NCBI GenBank assembly: GCA_903884945.1 | Contig: CAISGR010000063.1 | Location: 1-35,802, forward strand | DNA: 35,802 nucleotides | Direction of reading: 5' to 3' | From: an uncultured bacterium | Lineage (GTDB): Bacteria > Pseudomonadota > Alphaproteobacteria > Sphingomonadales > Sphingomonadaceae | Notes under the pieces: generated by a model | The model's database searches: none | What the model saw: only the letters and a program-made list of their open reading frames with translations | What the model was told of the DNA's origin: nothing | Program-made: the position numbers and the translations under genes | Part shown: piece by piece, positions 15,461 through 24,668 of the stretch | How the letters are laid out: the number at the start of each line of letters is the position of its first letter | Numbering within the stretch: the first letter of the stretch is position 1

Positions 15461-17056
15461 TCAACCGCCATATTCAGCGCGTAGCCGCATCTTGTCGATC
15501 TTGCCGGTGGACGCCAGCGGCATGTGGGAGAGGCGGATGATCGCGTCGGGAATCCACCAGGGGGCGACCCTTCCGTGCAGCGGCGCCAGCAACGCTGCGT
15601 CACTGATCGCCTGCTCGGCCCGGAGTTCGACGAGCAGGATCGGGCGCTCGCCCCATTTGGGGTCCGAGCGGCCGACCACTGCCGCGAGCGAGACCTCGGG
15701 AATTGCGCCCACTACGGCCTCGATCTCAGCCGGATTGATCCATTCGCCGCCGGACTTGATCAGATCCTTGGCGCGGCCGGTAATGGTGAGATTCCCCCGC
15801 CCGTCGATCCGGGCTAGGTCACCTGTCGGGAACCAGCCCTCTGCGTCCGTAGCCGCCTGATCATCGCCGAAATAGCGATCGATCACCGCGGCACCGCGAA
15901 CGCGAAGATGCCCCTCCACGTCGCGTTGCTGGGCGAGCGCCCGACCGTCCGCATCGGTGAGCAAAAGGTCGACCCCGACGGCGGGGCGGCCCGAGACTGC
16001 CGCCGATCGTGCGGGATCGCTGACCGGCGATACCGTTCCGGAGGGGGACAATTCTGTCATGCCCCAACTGGTCTGCACCGTCACGCCCAGCCGGCGCTCG
16101 ATGCGTTCCATCAGGGCCGGGGCCAGCGGAGCCCCTCCCACGATGATCCGCCGGAGGCTCGGCAGATCGCCCCCGCTCGCTTCGAGATGTTCGACAAGGC
16201 CGAGCCAGACTGTCGGGACACCCACCGCGATCGTCACCTCCTCCGCCGCGATGAGCCGGGCCAGGCTGGCGCCGTCTGCGTGGCGTCCGGGCAGCACCAG
16301 CTTCGCCCCCACCGCGGGCACCGCGAAGGGAAGGCCCCAGGCATTGGCGTGGAACATCGGGACGACGACGAGAACGCTGTCGGCCCCGGAGATCGCCATC
16401 ACGTCCACCTGCAACAGTCGTAGCGTGTGCAGAAAGCTGGATCGATGGGTGTAGGTGACACCCTTGGGAGCGCCGGTGGTGCCGGAGGTGAAGCACAGGC
16501 CCGACGGTGTCGTCTCGTCGAAGGCGCCCCAGGCGAAGCCGCCTGCCGCTCCGTCGATCAGCGGCTCGAGCGCCATGACGGGGCCCGTGCCCGATTCAAC
16601 GGGCGAGGGGGCTTCCGGCAGGTCGATGACGAGCACGCGCTCGATGCCGGACACGCGATCGGCGATGTCCCGCGCGAGCGGCGCGAGATCAGCGCTGACA
16701 ACGAGGATCCGCGCCGCCGACTGAGTGACCATCGAGGCGAGTTGTGCTGCGGTCAGGCGCGGGTTGAGCGTGTGGCAGACCGCCCCCATGCCCATGATGG
16801 CATACCAGACCTCGACATGCGCCTGCGTGTTCCACGCCAGCGTGGCGACTCGATCGCCCGGCCCGGTGCCGAAGCCCTGGAGCACCGCCGAGATGCGCTG
16901 GCTCCGCTGCCGAAGATCGGCATAGCCGGCGCGGTCGCGCCCGCCATCCTGGCGTGCCGTCACCACCTCGGCGTGCGGGTGCCATTTGGCGGCGTGGTCC
17001 AGGAACTTGTCGAGCGTCAGGGCAAAGGATTGCATGCGGCCGTCGGTTATCGGCAT
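15461..17056 (-). CDS. AMP-forming acyl-CoA synthetase
   Basis: A 531-residue member of the ANL adenylate-forming family, which activates a carboxylic acid to acyl-AMP and then to the CoA thioester. The P-loop TSGTTGAPKG (residues 190-199) is intact, as are SWGMTELSPSG (the A5 motif), GWFPTGDLARIDGRG and the hinge-and-after segment GRAKDLIKSGGEWINP. The near C-terminal catalytic lysine is in STGKIDK. The overall pattern fits medium/long-chain fatty-acid or aryl/terpenoid acid ligases; substrate is not resolvable. The ATG at 17056 has GGAG seven bases before it and overlaps the esterase 3' end by ten bases; ATG 17035 is an alternative. In context it should activate the acid freed by the esterase. 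Confidence 0.92.
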   Translation of the reverse strand: MPITDGRMQSFALTLDKFLDHAAKWHPHAEVVTARQDGGRDRAGYADLRQRSQRISAVLQGFGTGPGDRVATLAWNTQAHVEVWYAIMGMGAVCHTLNPRLTAAQLASMVTQSAARILVVSADLAPLARDIADRVSGIERVLVIDLPEAPSPVESGTGPVMALEPLIDGAAGGFAWGAFDETTPSGLCFTSGTTGAPKGVTYTHRSSFLHTLRLLQVDVMAISGADSVLVVVPMFHANAWGLPFAVPAVGAKLVLPGRHADGASLARLIAAEEVTIAVGVPTVWLGLVEHLEASGGDLPSLRRIIVGGAPLAPALMERIERRLGVTVQTSWGMTELSPSGTVSPVSDPARSAAVSGRPAVGVDLLLTDADGRALAQQRDVEGHLRVRGAAVIDRYFGDDQAATDAEGWFPTGDLARIDGRGNLTITGRAKDLIKSGGEWINPAEIEAVVGAIPEVSLAAVVGRSDPKWGERPILLVELRAEQAISDAALLAPLHGRVAPWWIPDAIIRLSHMPLASTGKIDKMRLRAEYGG

Positions 17057-18702
17057 CCGGGCGCTCCGGCAGGGAGCGGCGGTGAGACGATGCCGATGTT
17101 CCAGTTCCAGGGAATTCCTCCCTTTGCGCGACGTCGGCACACGACCTGTTCGTTGAAGATGTACATTCCGGGCAGGAGATTCGTGCCGGGCCGCGGGATA
17201 TCAGCAAAGGCCATATAGGCTCGGCCGGTGCCATAGGGCTGCCATGTCGGCTGCTGCGCGGCGCTTGGCGTCCCGTCACGGGCAAACGCGGCCCAATAGC
17301 CGGACATTGCGTCCGAAAGCGCAGCCTCTGCCGGTGCGCCCGGGATCTTGGGCCACTGGGGCGGCGTCCGGTCCGCCGTGCCGAAGACATAGGGGATTTC
17401 GCTGGCATGGAAGGCATGAAGGCCAAGCGCTTCCGCGGCAGGATAGCCATGGTCGAAAAAGTAGAGGAAGGCCGGCGCACCCGCTGCCGTCTGTTTGGCG
17501 GCGAGCCGTTCCGCGGTCCAGCCGTAGATCGCGTCGCGGGGTGCCATCAGGATGCTTTCGGCCAGATCGGTCGCCGGATAGAGCCGCAGATAGGCATCGG
17601 CCAGATCGGCGTAACGATCGCGGATCTGCTGCGTGTAGGCAGCGGAATCGGCGGGTGGCGGCGGCGCGAGGAAGCGCAGCGAGCGAATCTCGCCGCTGTT
17701 GAAGCCAACGAGCAGCGGCACCTTTGCCTGCTCTCCGCGATCGAAGATGGTCGCGAGCTGTTCGGGCAGGACGCGGCCGTCGATCGTCCCGAACGGCGTA
17801 TAGCCAGCTTGCGCGGCCGCGTTGGTGATGGCGCCAGGCTCCATCGCGCGCAGGCCCGCAATGTCGCTGGCGCCGAGTTTGACGGTGAGCCAGGATCCGA
17901 TCGCCTCGGCGGGGATGTCGCCATAGCGGCTGCTGCGCAGTTCCGGAGTGGAGATCATATAGGCGCTTTGCGCGATCGCCTTGGCGAACAGCCCGCGTGC
18001 CGGCGGCGATGCCATCAGGTACATCACGCTGAGTCCACCGGCGGATTCCCCCGCGACGGTGACGTTGGCCGGATCACCGCCAAACGCCGCGATATTGTCC
18101 TTCACCCAGGTCAGTGCGGCGATCTGGTCGAGCAGGCCATAATTGCCCGAGATGCCCTGCGTCGATTCCTTGCTGAGAGCAGGATGCGCAAGATAGCCCA
18201 GCACACCGAGCCGGTAATTGATCGACACGACGACCAGCCCGCGTCCGGCGAGGCCGGCGCCGTCATAAACCGTCTCGCTGTTCGATCCGGTGAGCAGCGA
18301 CCCGCCGTGGATCCAGACCAGCACCGGCGCCTTGTTCGCCCCGGCCGGCGTCCAGATATTGAGCGACAGACAATCCTCGCTCATCGCGGCGGGATCATCG
18401 GCATAGATGCTGCCGGGCCGCGAGTTGGGCTGATAGCAGGCGGGGCCGAAACGGGTCGCGTCGCGTTCACCCTTCCAGGCCGGCAGTGCGACCGGCGGCT
18501 TCCACCGCCGCCAGCCGACGGGCGGGCGGGCATAGGGCAGCCCCTTGAAGATGTTCAGGCCGTTCCGGGCCTCGCCGCGCACCGTGCCGGCCGGCGCGTG
18601 CACGACAGGAGCGGAGACGACAGGGGCGGTTTGAGCGGCCGCAGGCACCGCCGGCAAGGCGGCCAGAACCAGGGCGAAGGCGCGGGGAAACAGGGGTATC
18701 AC
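17047..18702 (-). CDS. secreted type-B carboxylesterase
   Basis: A 551-residue alpha/beta-hydrolase of the carboxylesterase type-B family with a signal peptide (residues 1-~23, ending PAAAQ). The catalytic serine is Ser220 in VAGESAGG; the acid lies in VGFNSGEIRSL and the histidine in LGLHAFHASEIPYVFG. The oxyanion motif VWIHGGSL and the EDCLSLNIW signature are present. The GTG start at 18702 shares bases with the MFS stop codon (GTGA), with GGAG seven bases before it; the frame continues upstream but only as antisense-like noise. Being exported, it would hydrolyse an ester in the periplasm after import by the TonB receptor; the freed acid would then cross the inner membrane through the MFS permease. 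The substrate is not known. Confidence 0.92.
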   Translation of the reverse strand: MIPLFPRAFALVLAALPAVPAAAQTAPVVSAPVVHAPAGTVRGEARNGLNIFKGLPYARPPVGWRRWKPPVALPAWKGERDATRFGPACYQPNSRPGSIYADDPAAMSEDCLSLNIWTPAGANKAPVLVWIHGGSLLTGSNSETVYDGAGLAGRGLVVVSINYRLGVLGYLAHPALSKESTQGISGNYGLLDQIAALTWVKDNIAAFGGDPANVTVAGESAGGLSVMYLMASPPARGLFAKAIAQSAYMISTPELRSSRYGDIPAEAIGSWLTVKLGASDIAGLRAMEPGAITNAAAQAGYTPFGTIDGRVLPEQLATIFDRGEQAKVPLLVGFNSGEIRSLRFLAPPPPADSAAYTQQIRDRYADLADAYLRLYPATDLAESILMAPRDAIYGWTAERLAAKQTAAGAPAFLYFFDHGYPAAEALGLHAFHASEIPYVFGTADRTPPQWPKIPGAPAEAALSDAMSGYWAAFARDGTPSAAQQPTWQPYGTGRAYMAFADIPRPGTNLLPGMYIFNEQVVCRRRAKGGIPWNWNIGIVSPPLPAGAPGCR

Positions 18703-20024
18703 AGGGCAACTCCGCTTCGTGCTTCTTCCCGCCGCAACGCGCGGACCAGCGCCAGGAAGAGCAGCACCGCCACGACGTAGAAGGGAATGAGGGTGTAGAA
18801 GGCCAGCTGCAGCGAATTGTGCGGGTGGCTGATTCGGAAATGGTCGCTGACCGCACCGAGGAAGGTCGGCCCCAGGCCCAGGCCGATCAGGTTCATCACC
18901 AGCAGCAGCAGCGCGCCCGAGAGCACACGCTGGTGCGGCTGCACCTCTTCCTGCACCAGGGCAACGGCTGGGGAGAGATAGAAATAGTTGAGGAAGGTCG
19001 GGACAGCCAGGAACACCATGGCGACCGGCCAGGCTGGTGCGCGTACGAAGCCGATGAAGAAGGGGATGGCCAGCGCCAGTGCCAGCGCCGGGACATAGGC
19101 ATAGGCCGTCTTCGAGCGCGGCGCGAGCCAATCGATCAGGCGCCCCGAGGTATAGATGCCGGCGCTGACCGCTATGCCGATCAACAGCGCGTAATAGATC
19201 GCAATCTCGCTCAGCGTCATGCCCTTTTCCCGCATCAGGAAGAGCGTGGTGAAATTGAGCACCGCATAGGTGACGAACTGAGTGGCACCACTGGCCAGCG
19301 CCACGAGCAGCAGGACCGGTCGGGAAAAGAACATGCGGCACGTCGCCAGGAAACCTTCTGACGCGGTCGCGCGGACGGGCTCGAGCACGGGACGCGCGGT
19401 ATCGAGACCGCCCCGCGCTGGCTCACGAACGAAGAGGAAGACGATCAGTGCGGCGCCGAGGCCGACCGCGCCGAGCGACAGAAAGGCGTCCCGCCAGCTA
19501 TAGGCGGCGGCGATCGAGGCGCCGAAGGCGACGCCCATTGCCTGGCCGAGCGGCGGCCCCAGATTGTAGAGCCCGAGCGCCGTGCCGCGCTTCCCTGGAG
19601 GAAACAGATCCGAGATGATGGCATAGGAGGGTGGCACGCCGCCCGCCTCCCCGATGCCGACTGACATGCGCGCGATCACCAGTTGCGGATAGCTGGCGGC
19701 AAAGCCGCATGCGATGGTGGCCGCGCTCCACAAGGCGCAGGCCAGCGACAGCACGCGCACCCGGTTTGTCCTGTCGGCGAACCAGCCGACGGGGATCGAG
19801 ATAAGGCAATAGAAGAGCGCGAAATAAAGGCCGGTGATCATGCCGAGTTGCCCGTCCGTCACCCCCAGATCGTCCTGGATGGGCTTGGCCAGGATGGACA
19901 ACAGCTGCCGGTCCAGGAAGTTCAGCACATAGACGAAGCACAGGATCGCAAGGGCGACCCAGGCCCGCGTGCCCGGGCCTCCGACCCGATCGGGCGACGA
20001 CAGCCGCCGGTTGTCGATGTCCAT
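18699..20024 (-). CDS. spinster-type MFS transporter
   Basis: A 441-residue major facilitator superfamily permease with twelve hydrophobic segments. The first loop motif GWFADRTNRVRVL is the MFS signature, and the N-terminal YVLNFLDRQLLSILAKPIQDDLGV with the second-half layout place it in the spinster/anion-cation symporter group common in sphingomonad catabolic loci. It would carry the pathway substrate or the freed acid through the inner membrane. A GTG at 20027 directly before the ATG at 20024 is also possible; it touches the TonB receptor stop (20028), so translation is coupled. The stop overlaps the esterase start by four bases. Confidence 0.92.
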   Translation of the reverse strand: MDIDNRRLSSPDRVGGPGTRAWVALAILCFVYVLNFLDRQLLSILAKPIQDDLGVTDGQLGMITGLYFALFYCLISIPVGWFADRTNRVRVLSLACALWSAATIACGFAASYPQLVIARMSVGIGEAGGVPPSYAIISDLFPPGKRGTALGLYNLGPPLGQAMGVAFGASIAAAYSWRDAFLSLGAVGLGAALIVFLFVREPARGGLDTARPVLEPVRATASEGFLATCRMFFSRPVLLLVALASGATQFVTYAVLNFTTLFLMREKGMTLSEIAIYYALLIGIAVSAGIYTSGRLIDWLAPRSKTAYAYVPALALALAIPFFIGFVRAPAWPVAMVFLAVPTFLNYFYLSPAVALVQEEVQPHQRVLSGALLLLVMNLIGLGLGPTFLGAVSDHFRISHPHNSLQLAFYTLIPFYVVAVLLFLALVRALRREEARSGVAL

Positions 20025-20027
20025 CAC

Positions 20028-22322
20028 TTAGAATTCATAGCCAAGGCGAATGCCGGCCGTACGCGGCCGCATCGTGCTGTAGCGGCTGGCAAGGAAGGCT
20101 TCCGGGTGGACATAGACGATGGAGTGGTCGTCGAAGAGATTCTCGACATAGGCGGCGAGCGTCAGCCGATCGATTGCCACGCCGGCCGTCATGCTCACAT
20201 TACTATAGGCGTCGGTGAAGCCATAGGTCGGGCTGGTCACCGAGGGTGAACCCGGAACGCGCGGGAAGGAACCGGGGAAAGACCCGACATGCTGGGCGGA
20301 AACCGCGACATTGGCCTTGGCGTGCGCCGACAGGTCGAAAGCGTAATTGATATAGGTCGACCCTTGGAAATGCGGGGATGCGAGGCGCGCGCCGAGCACG
20401 GCGCCCGAGATTGCTGCCTCGCTGGCGGATAGCCTCGTTACCTTGGCGTCGTTGAACGATCCGTTGAGTCCGACAGTCAGGCCGGTCGTCGGAACGGCCA
20501 GGATCTCGAACTCGATGCCCTTGCTGGTCGCGCCGCCGATATTGGTGGCGAACTGTACCGAATCGGACACGCGATTCGCCTGGACCTGGATGTTGCTCCA
20601 GTCGATCACGTAGAGCGCCAGGTTCACGCTGAGTCGGCCATTGAGCCAGCGGCCCTTCGCGCCGACCTCATAGTTTTTGAGATTGTCCGACGAGGCGCCG
20701 TAGGGGATGGTCAGGTCGTTCGGATTGACCACGCTCTTGTAACCGGCAAGCGCATTGACGACAGGAGTACGAAAGCCGGTCGACAGCGTGGCGTAGGTGG
20801 TGAGCGAGGGCATCGGCTTGAACGAGGCGCTTACCTTGAACGAAGGCCGGCTCGCCTGTGCCTTGACGCCGGTCGCGGCGAGATACGGCGTCAGTGTCAG
20901 CGGGCCCGAGATGCCGTAGATCGCGTAGGTGAGATAGGCACTGCTATAGCCGCCCGCCTCGGTGAAGCCCTGCGCATCGGTGCGGCCATAGCGCATGCCA
21001 CCCGTCACCCAGAATCGGTTCGTGAAATGATAAGTGAGCTCGCCAAAGCCGGCCAGCTCGTGCGAATTGATATGGGTATAGAGCCGCTGATAATATTCGT
21101 CCGGCAGGCCGGTGATGCCATGCGCGGCGAGATAGGCGGGCGAAGACCGGTAGAAATAGTCCACGTCGAGGCGCCGGCCGAGGTAGAAGCCGCCGATCGT
21201 CCAGTCGAACTTGCCGCCGGGATCCGAGGCGAGCCGCGCTTCCTCGACAAAGGTCTTCTGATAGCCATTGGCATCGAGCCCAAAGGCGATCGCCTGTCCG
21301 AAGGTTCCGGCCAGATCGACATGGAAGAGCTGGTCGAAGCGCGAATAGGTCGACGAACTGGTGAAGTGCGCACCGTCGAACTGGTAGTCGATCGTGGCGT
21401 TATAGTTGGTCAGCTTGCCGACGAAGAGGTCCGGCCGGTCCGAGATGCGCTTGTTGCGGCCCAGCGACGGGCTGATGAGCGAGGAATCCTTGGGATTGCT
21501 GTTCTCGTAGGAGGCGAGCAGCCGGACTGACAGACGATCGGTGGGTTTGAACAGCAACGAGGCGCGGCCACCCCAATCGACCAGCGTATTCGCATTGTGA
21601 ACGCCGGTGCCGACATTGTCGACATAGCCGTCCTCGTGCCGGTAGAAGCCGACCACGCGCAGGCCCAACTTGTCGTTGACGATCGGTAGATTGAGCATGG
21701 CGTCGTAGCGCTGGCGCACCGAGTCCGAGCCGGTCAGGCCGACATCGACCAGACCGGACGCGGCTACCCGCGTAAGATCCGGCGCCCTGGTCAGGATGCG
21801 CAGCGCGCCGGACAGCGATCCCGACCCGAACAGGGTGCCCTGCGGCCCGCGGAGGAACTCGACGCGCTCGACGTCGTACAGATTGGGGTCGAGCACGGTG
21901 GTGTTGCCGATCGTCGAGATCGGCAGTTCGTCGATATAGACGGCGACGGTGCTCTGCAGGTTCGCGCCATAGCCGTTGGTGGCGATGCCGCGCGCGGTGA
22001 AATTGTTGAAATTGGCGCTCGGCTTGTTGAGCACGATGCCGGGCGTCTCACGAGCAAGACCTTCGAAGCCGACGATCCCCTTGGTCGTCAGATCCTTTTG
22101 CGAAAACGCGGTGACGCTTAGCGGAACGTCCTGGACCCGCTCGCTGCGTCGCGTCGCCGTCACGATGATGTCGTTGGTACCGGCAGCGCCCGGCTGGCCC
22201 GGCTCGGATTGTTGCGTGTCGTTCCGGGTATCGCCCGTCGGCGGTGCCGACTGTGCCTGTGCGGCGGCGGGTATGGCGACCAGCGCGGCGGCGCTGGCCG
22301 ACGCGAAAAGCATTGCCCTCAT
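20028..22322 (-). CDS. TonB-dependent outer-membrane receptor
   Basis: A complete 764-residue TonB-dependent receptor. It has a signal peptide (MRAMLFASASAAALVAIPAA, cleavage near AQAQ), a TonB-box-like NDIIVTATRR, a plug domain (RVQDVPLSVTAFS, TARGIATNGYG, VERVEFLRGPQGTLFGSGSLSGALRI) and a 22-strand barrel ending RTAGIRLGYEF with the terminal aromatic residue. This subgroup, with VQDVPLSVTAFS, is typical of receptors for small organic substrates in sphingomonads rather than of siderophore receptors, and its place at the head of an esterase/ligase operon supports that. GGGAGAG is six bases before the ATG at 22322. The ligand cannot be told from sequence. Confidence 0.95.
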   Translation of the reverse strand: MRAMLFASASAAALVAIPAAAQAQSAPPTGDTRNDTQQSEPGQPGAAGTNDIIVTATRRSERVQDVPLSVTAFSQKDLTTKGIVGFEGLARETPGIVLNKPSANFNNFTARGIATNGYGANLQSTVAVYIDELPISTIGNTTVLDPNLYDVERVEFLRGPQGTLFGSGSLSGALRILTRAPDLTRVAASGLVDVGLTGSDSVRQRYDAMLNLPIVNDKLGLRVVGFYRHEDGYVDNVGTGVHNANTLVDWGGRASLLFKPTDRLSVRLLASYENSNPKDSSLISPSLGRNKRISDRPDLFVGKLTNYNATIDYQFDGAHFTSSSTYSRFDQLFHVDLAGTFGQAIAFGLDANGYQKTFVEEARLASDPGGKFDWTIGGFYLGRRLDVDYFYRSSPAYLAAHGITGLPDEYYQRLYTHINSHELAGFGELTYHFTNRFWVTGGMRYGRTDAQGFTEAGGYSSAYLTYAIYGISGPLTLTPYLAATGVKAQASRPSFKVSASFKPMPSLTTYATLSTGFRTPVVNALAGYKSVVNPNDLTIPYGASSDNLKNYEVGAKGRWLNGRLSVNLALYVIDWSNIQVQANRVSDSVQFATNIGGATSKGIEFEILAVPTTGLTVGLNGSFNDAKVTRLSASEAAISGAVLGARLASPHFQGSTYINYAFDLSAHAKANVAVSAQHVGSFPGSFPRVPGSPSVTSPTYGFTDAYSNVSMTAGVAIDRLTLAAYVENLFDDHSIVYVHPEAFLASRYSTMRPRTAGIRLGYEF

Positions 22323-22613
22323 GTTTTTCTCTCCCAACGACGCCGCTCGTTAACGGCGGCGACCGTGGACCCAAGCTGCACCCCGAAACGCTTGCTGTCA
22401 ACGCTCACTATCGTGCGCGTGAATATTATTGAGGCTGGCCTGGAGCGGCGCCCCGATCCCTCCTTTCCGGTAGTGCAATGCTGCGCGGTCAGGGTGTCAG
22501 GGCGAGCTGGGGCGACATTTTTCCACCGCTGATATCGAAAAAAAGTCGTGCCATGCGCTGCCGTGCCGAGACGCCCAGCTCAGTCCTGCGAGTCCCGTCG
22601 CGGTTCCGGTGCT
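22323..22613 (-). promoter_or_regulatory. control region of the TonB/esterase operon
   Basis: This 291-base gap holds a perfect minus-strand -35 hexamer TTGACA (plus 22396-22401), but no good -10 at the right distance (CAGCTT with 17 bases). A short inverted repeat CGCCG/CGGCG lies about 20 bases upstream of the receptor start and could be an operator. An AT-rich patch TGAATATTATTGA is at about 22419-22431. No gene is seen. Confidence 0.35.
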
Positions 22614-23333
22614 TCAGCCAACGAGCTTGCACGGCCTGATGGCGCGCGGCTCGGGTCGCAGGCCCGCCACGCGGAACGTCGCGAGATATCCCCCGGCGGA
22701 AGGCATGTCGTGCATGCCGACCAGTGTATAGCCGACTGCTGCGAACTCGCATTTGAGCAGGGCTGGGGGGGTGCCATGGTTCTGGGTCGGTCGATTGGCA
22801 TCGACCACCACGACCAGCCCGTCACGCTTCAGCGACGGGCGCATGCGCCACAGGAATTCATAGGGCTGATCCACCTCATGATACATGTGGACCATCAGCA
22901 CCCGATCGAAGCTGTTATCGGGAAGCTTGGGGTTGGCGGGCAGGCCGAGCTGGACGAAGATGTTGCCCAGATTGCGCTCGCGCAGGACGCGCTGACTCAG
23001 CGCATCGGTGACGGTGGGAACGATATCCTCGGCGACCACGCGGCCCTTTGCGCCGACGCGTTCGCCGAGGCGGATCGTGTAATAGCCCTCGCCGGCGCCG
23101 ATATCCGCGACGGTCATGCCGGGCTTGATGCCAGCGCCGTTCATCACTTCGGCTGCTTCGTTCAGTCGGTCACGCGCCTCCTCGGTGGACCAGCGGGATG
23201 AGATGATGTGGGCGATCGGTCGATCCGCGGCGGGGAAGGGGCCCGCCTTGTCCTGCCCGTCATCGACGCGCGGCGCGGAATCGCAACCGGCGAGCAACAG
23301 CGCTCCGGCCAGCAGAACCGCGCCTCGCTTCAC
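22614..23333 (-). CDS. class I SAM methyltransferase with lipoprotein signal
   Basis: A 239-residue protein with a lipoprotein signal peptide (hydrophobic run and lipobox LLAGC at residues 13-17, then DS) followed by a Rossmann methyltransferase fold: motif [18 protein letters not shown] (residues ~75-91), the acidic VAEDIV end of strand 2, and motif IV-like [12 protein letters not shown]. It resembles the exported predicted methyltransferases seen in proteobacteria, whose function is unknown. It lacks the NPPY motif, so it is not PrmC. The GTG start overlaps the prfB stop (GTGA), so it is translated with RF2. SAM is not normally available in the periplasm, so the substrate, and even catalysis, are open. 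Confidence 0.85.
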   Translation of the reverse strand: MKRGAVLLAGALLLAGCDSAPRVDDGQDKAGPFPAADRPIAHIISSRWSTEEARDRLNEAAEVMNGAGIKPGMTVADIGAGEGYYTIRLGERVGAKGRVVAEDIVPTVTDALSQRVLRERNLGNIFVQLGLPANPKLPDNSFDRVLMVHMYHEVDQPYEFLWRMRPSLKRDGLVVVVDANRPTQNHGTPPALLKCEFAAVGYTLVGMHDMPSAGGYLATFRVAGLRPEPRAIRPCKLVG

Positions 23334-24457
23334 TCCACGTCCTCCACCTCGACCGTTTCGCCCGTCACGCGTTGCGAAAGTGCCGCCGCCATAAAGGCGT
23401 CGAGATCGCCGTCCAATACGTCGGAAGGACTGGTCGAGGTCACGCCCGTCCGCAGGTCCTTCACCAGCTGATAGGGTTGGAGGACATAAGAGCGGATCTG
23501 GTGGCCCCAGCCGATATCGGTCTTGCTGGCATTCTCGGCATTGGCCGCGGCTTCGCGGATCTGCAGCTCGCGCTCGTACAGCTTGGCGCGGAGCTGATTA
23601 TAGGCCTCCGCCTTGTTCTTGTGCTGGCTGCGCTGGTTCTGGCACTGCACGACGATGCCGGTCGGGATGTGCGTGATGCGCACCGCCGAATCGGTCGTGT
23701 TGATGTGCTGCCCGCCTGCGCCGGAGGCGCGGTAGGTATCGATGCGCAGTTCGCTCTCGTTGATCTCGACCTCGATATTCTCGTCGATGACCGGATAGAC
23801 CCAGATGCTGGCAAAGCTGGTATGACGGCGTGCGGCGCTGTCGTAGGGGCTGATGCGGACGAGGCGATGGACGCCGCTTTCCGTCTTGGCATAGCCATAG
23901 GCGTTCTCGCCCTTGATGAGCAGCGTGGCAGACTTGATGCCCGCCTGCTCTCCCGAGTGCTGGTCGACCAGCTCGACCTTCATGCCATGCCGCTCGGCCC
24001 AGCGTGTGTACATGCGCTGGAGCATCCCGGCCCAGTCCTGACTCTCGGTGCCGCCGGCGCCCGCATTCACCTCGATATAGGTATCATTGCCGTCGGCCTC
24101 GCCGGCGAGCAGCGCCTGGATCTTGTCCCGCTCGGCGCGTGCAGCGAGCTCGGCGAGGCTCTTGGTGCCTTCGGACGCCATCTCCTCGTCGCCCTCAGCC
24201 TCGGCCATCTCGATCAGCTCGGCTGTGTCAGAAAGTTCGGTCTGGATCGCGCGTGTCGCGGTGATCGCCTCGTCGAGGCGGCGGCGTTCCCGCATCACCG
24301 CCTGGGCGAGCTTCGGATCGTTCCACAGCGCCTGATCCTCGACGCGCGCGTTGAGTTCGTCGAGCCGGCGCAGCGCACGGTCCCAGTCGAGGAAGCGGCG
24401 AAGCAGGGCGAGTGCGTCGTTGATGGTGTCGGCATAAGCCTGCGCTTCGGCGCGCAT
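23330..24457 (-). CDS. prfB: peptide chain release factor 2 (RF2)
   Basis: RF2 recognises UAA and UGA stop codons and triggers peptide release. The protein is 375 residues (E. coli 365). The GGQ loop is at 248-250 ([11 protein letters not shown]). The codon-recognition tripeptide is SPY (203-205) where E. coli has SPF, within [16 protein letters not shown]. The programmed +1 frameshift that controls RF2 in E. coli is absent: the frame runs unbroken through LLRRFLDWD with no UGA. The ATG at 24457 has GGAG nine bases upstream. The downstream methyltransferase overlaps the stop codon. PBP1A lies upstream on the same strand with a 211-base gap. Confidence 0.96.
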   Translation of the reverse strand: MRAEAQAYADTINDALALLRRFLDWDRALRRLDELNARVEDQALWNDPKLAQAVMRERRRLDEAITATRAIQTELSDTAELIEMAEAEGDEEMASEGTKSLAELAARAERDKIQALLAGEADGNDTYIEVNAGAGGTESQDWAGMLQRMYTRWAERHGMKVELVDQHSGEQAGIKSATLLIKGENAYGYAKTESGVHRLVRISPYDSAARRHTSFASIWVYPVIDENIEVEINESELRIDTYRASGAGGQHINTTDSAVRITHIPTGIVVQCQNQRSQHKNKAEAYNQLRAKLYERELQIREAAANAENASKTDIGWGHQIRSYVLQPYQLVKDLRTGVTSTSPSDVLDGDLDAFMAAALSQRVTGETVEVEDVE

Positions 24458-24668
24458 GGTGTGAAACTCCGGAGTAATTCGCATCATGCCGGCAGGGGCC
24501 GGCGCGATCTATATAGGGCGGCTAGTAGATTCCGCCCTCCCTTGGCAAGCAGCCGGTATCGGCTGGAGCATTTTCCGCGTCTGGCCGAAGCCGCAACGTC
24601 TTCAGTGGTGTGCGGGTATCCGGTGGTGCGGATCTGCGCTGCAAGCACGTCTCCCAGGCCGGATGTCG

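Noticed and set aside
18703..19341. N-terminal extension of the carboxylesterase
   Set aside because: The esterase frame is open upstream only because it runs antiphase through the MFS gene; the signal peptide and Shine-Dalgarno place the start at GTG 18702.
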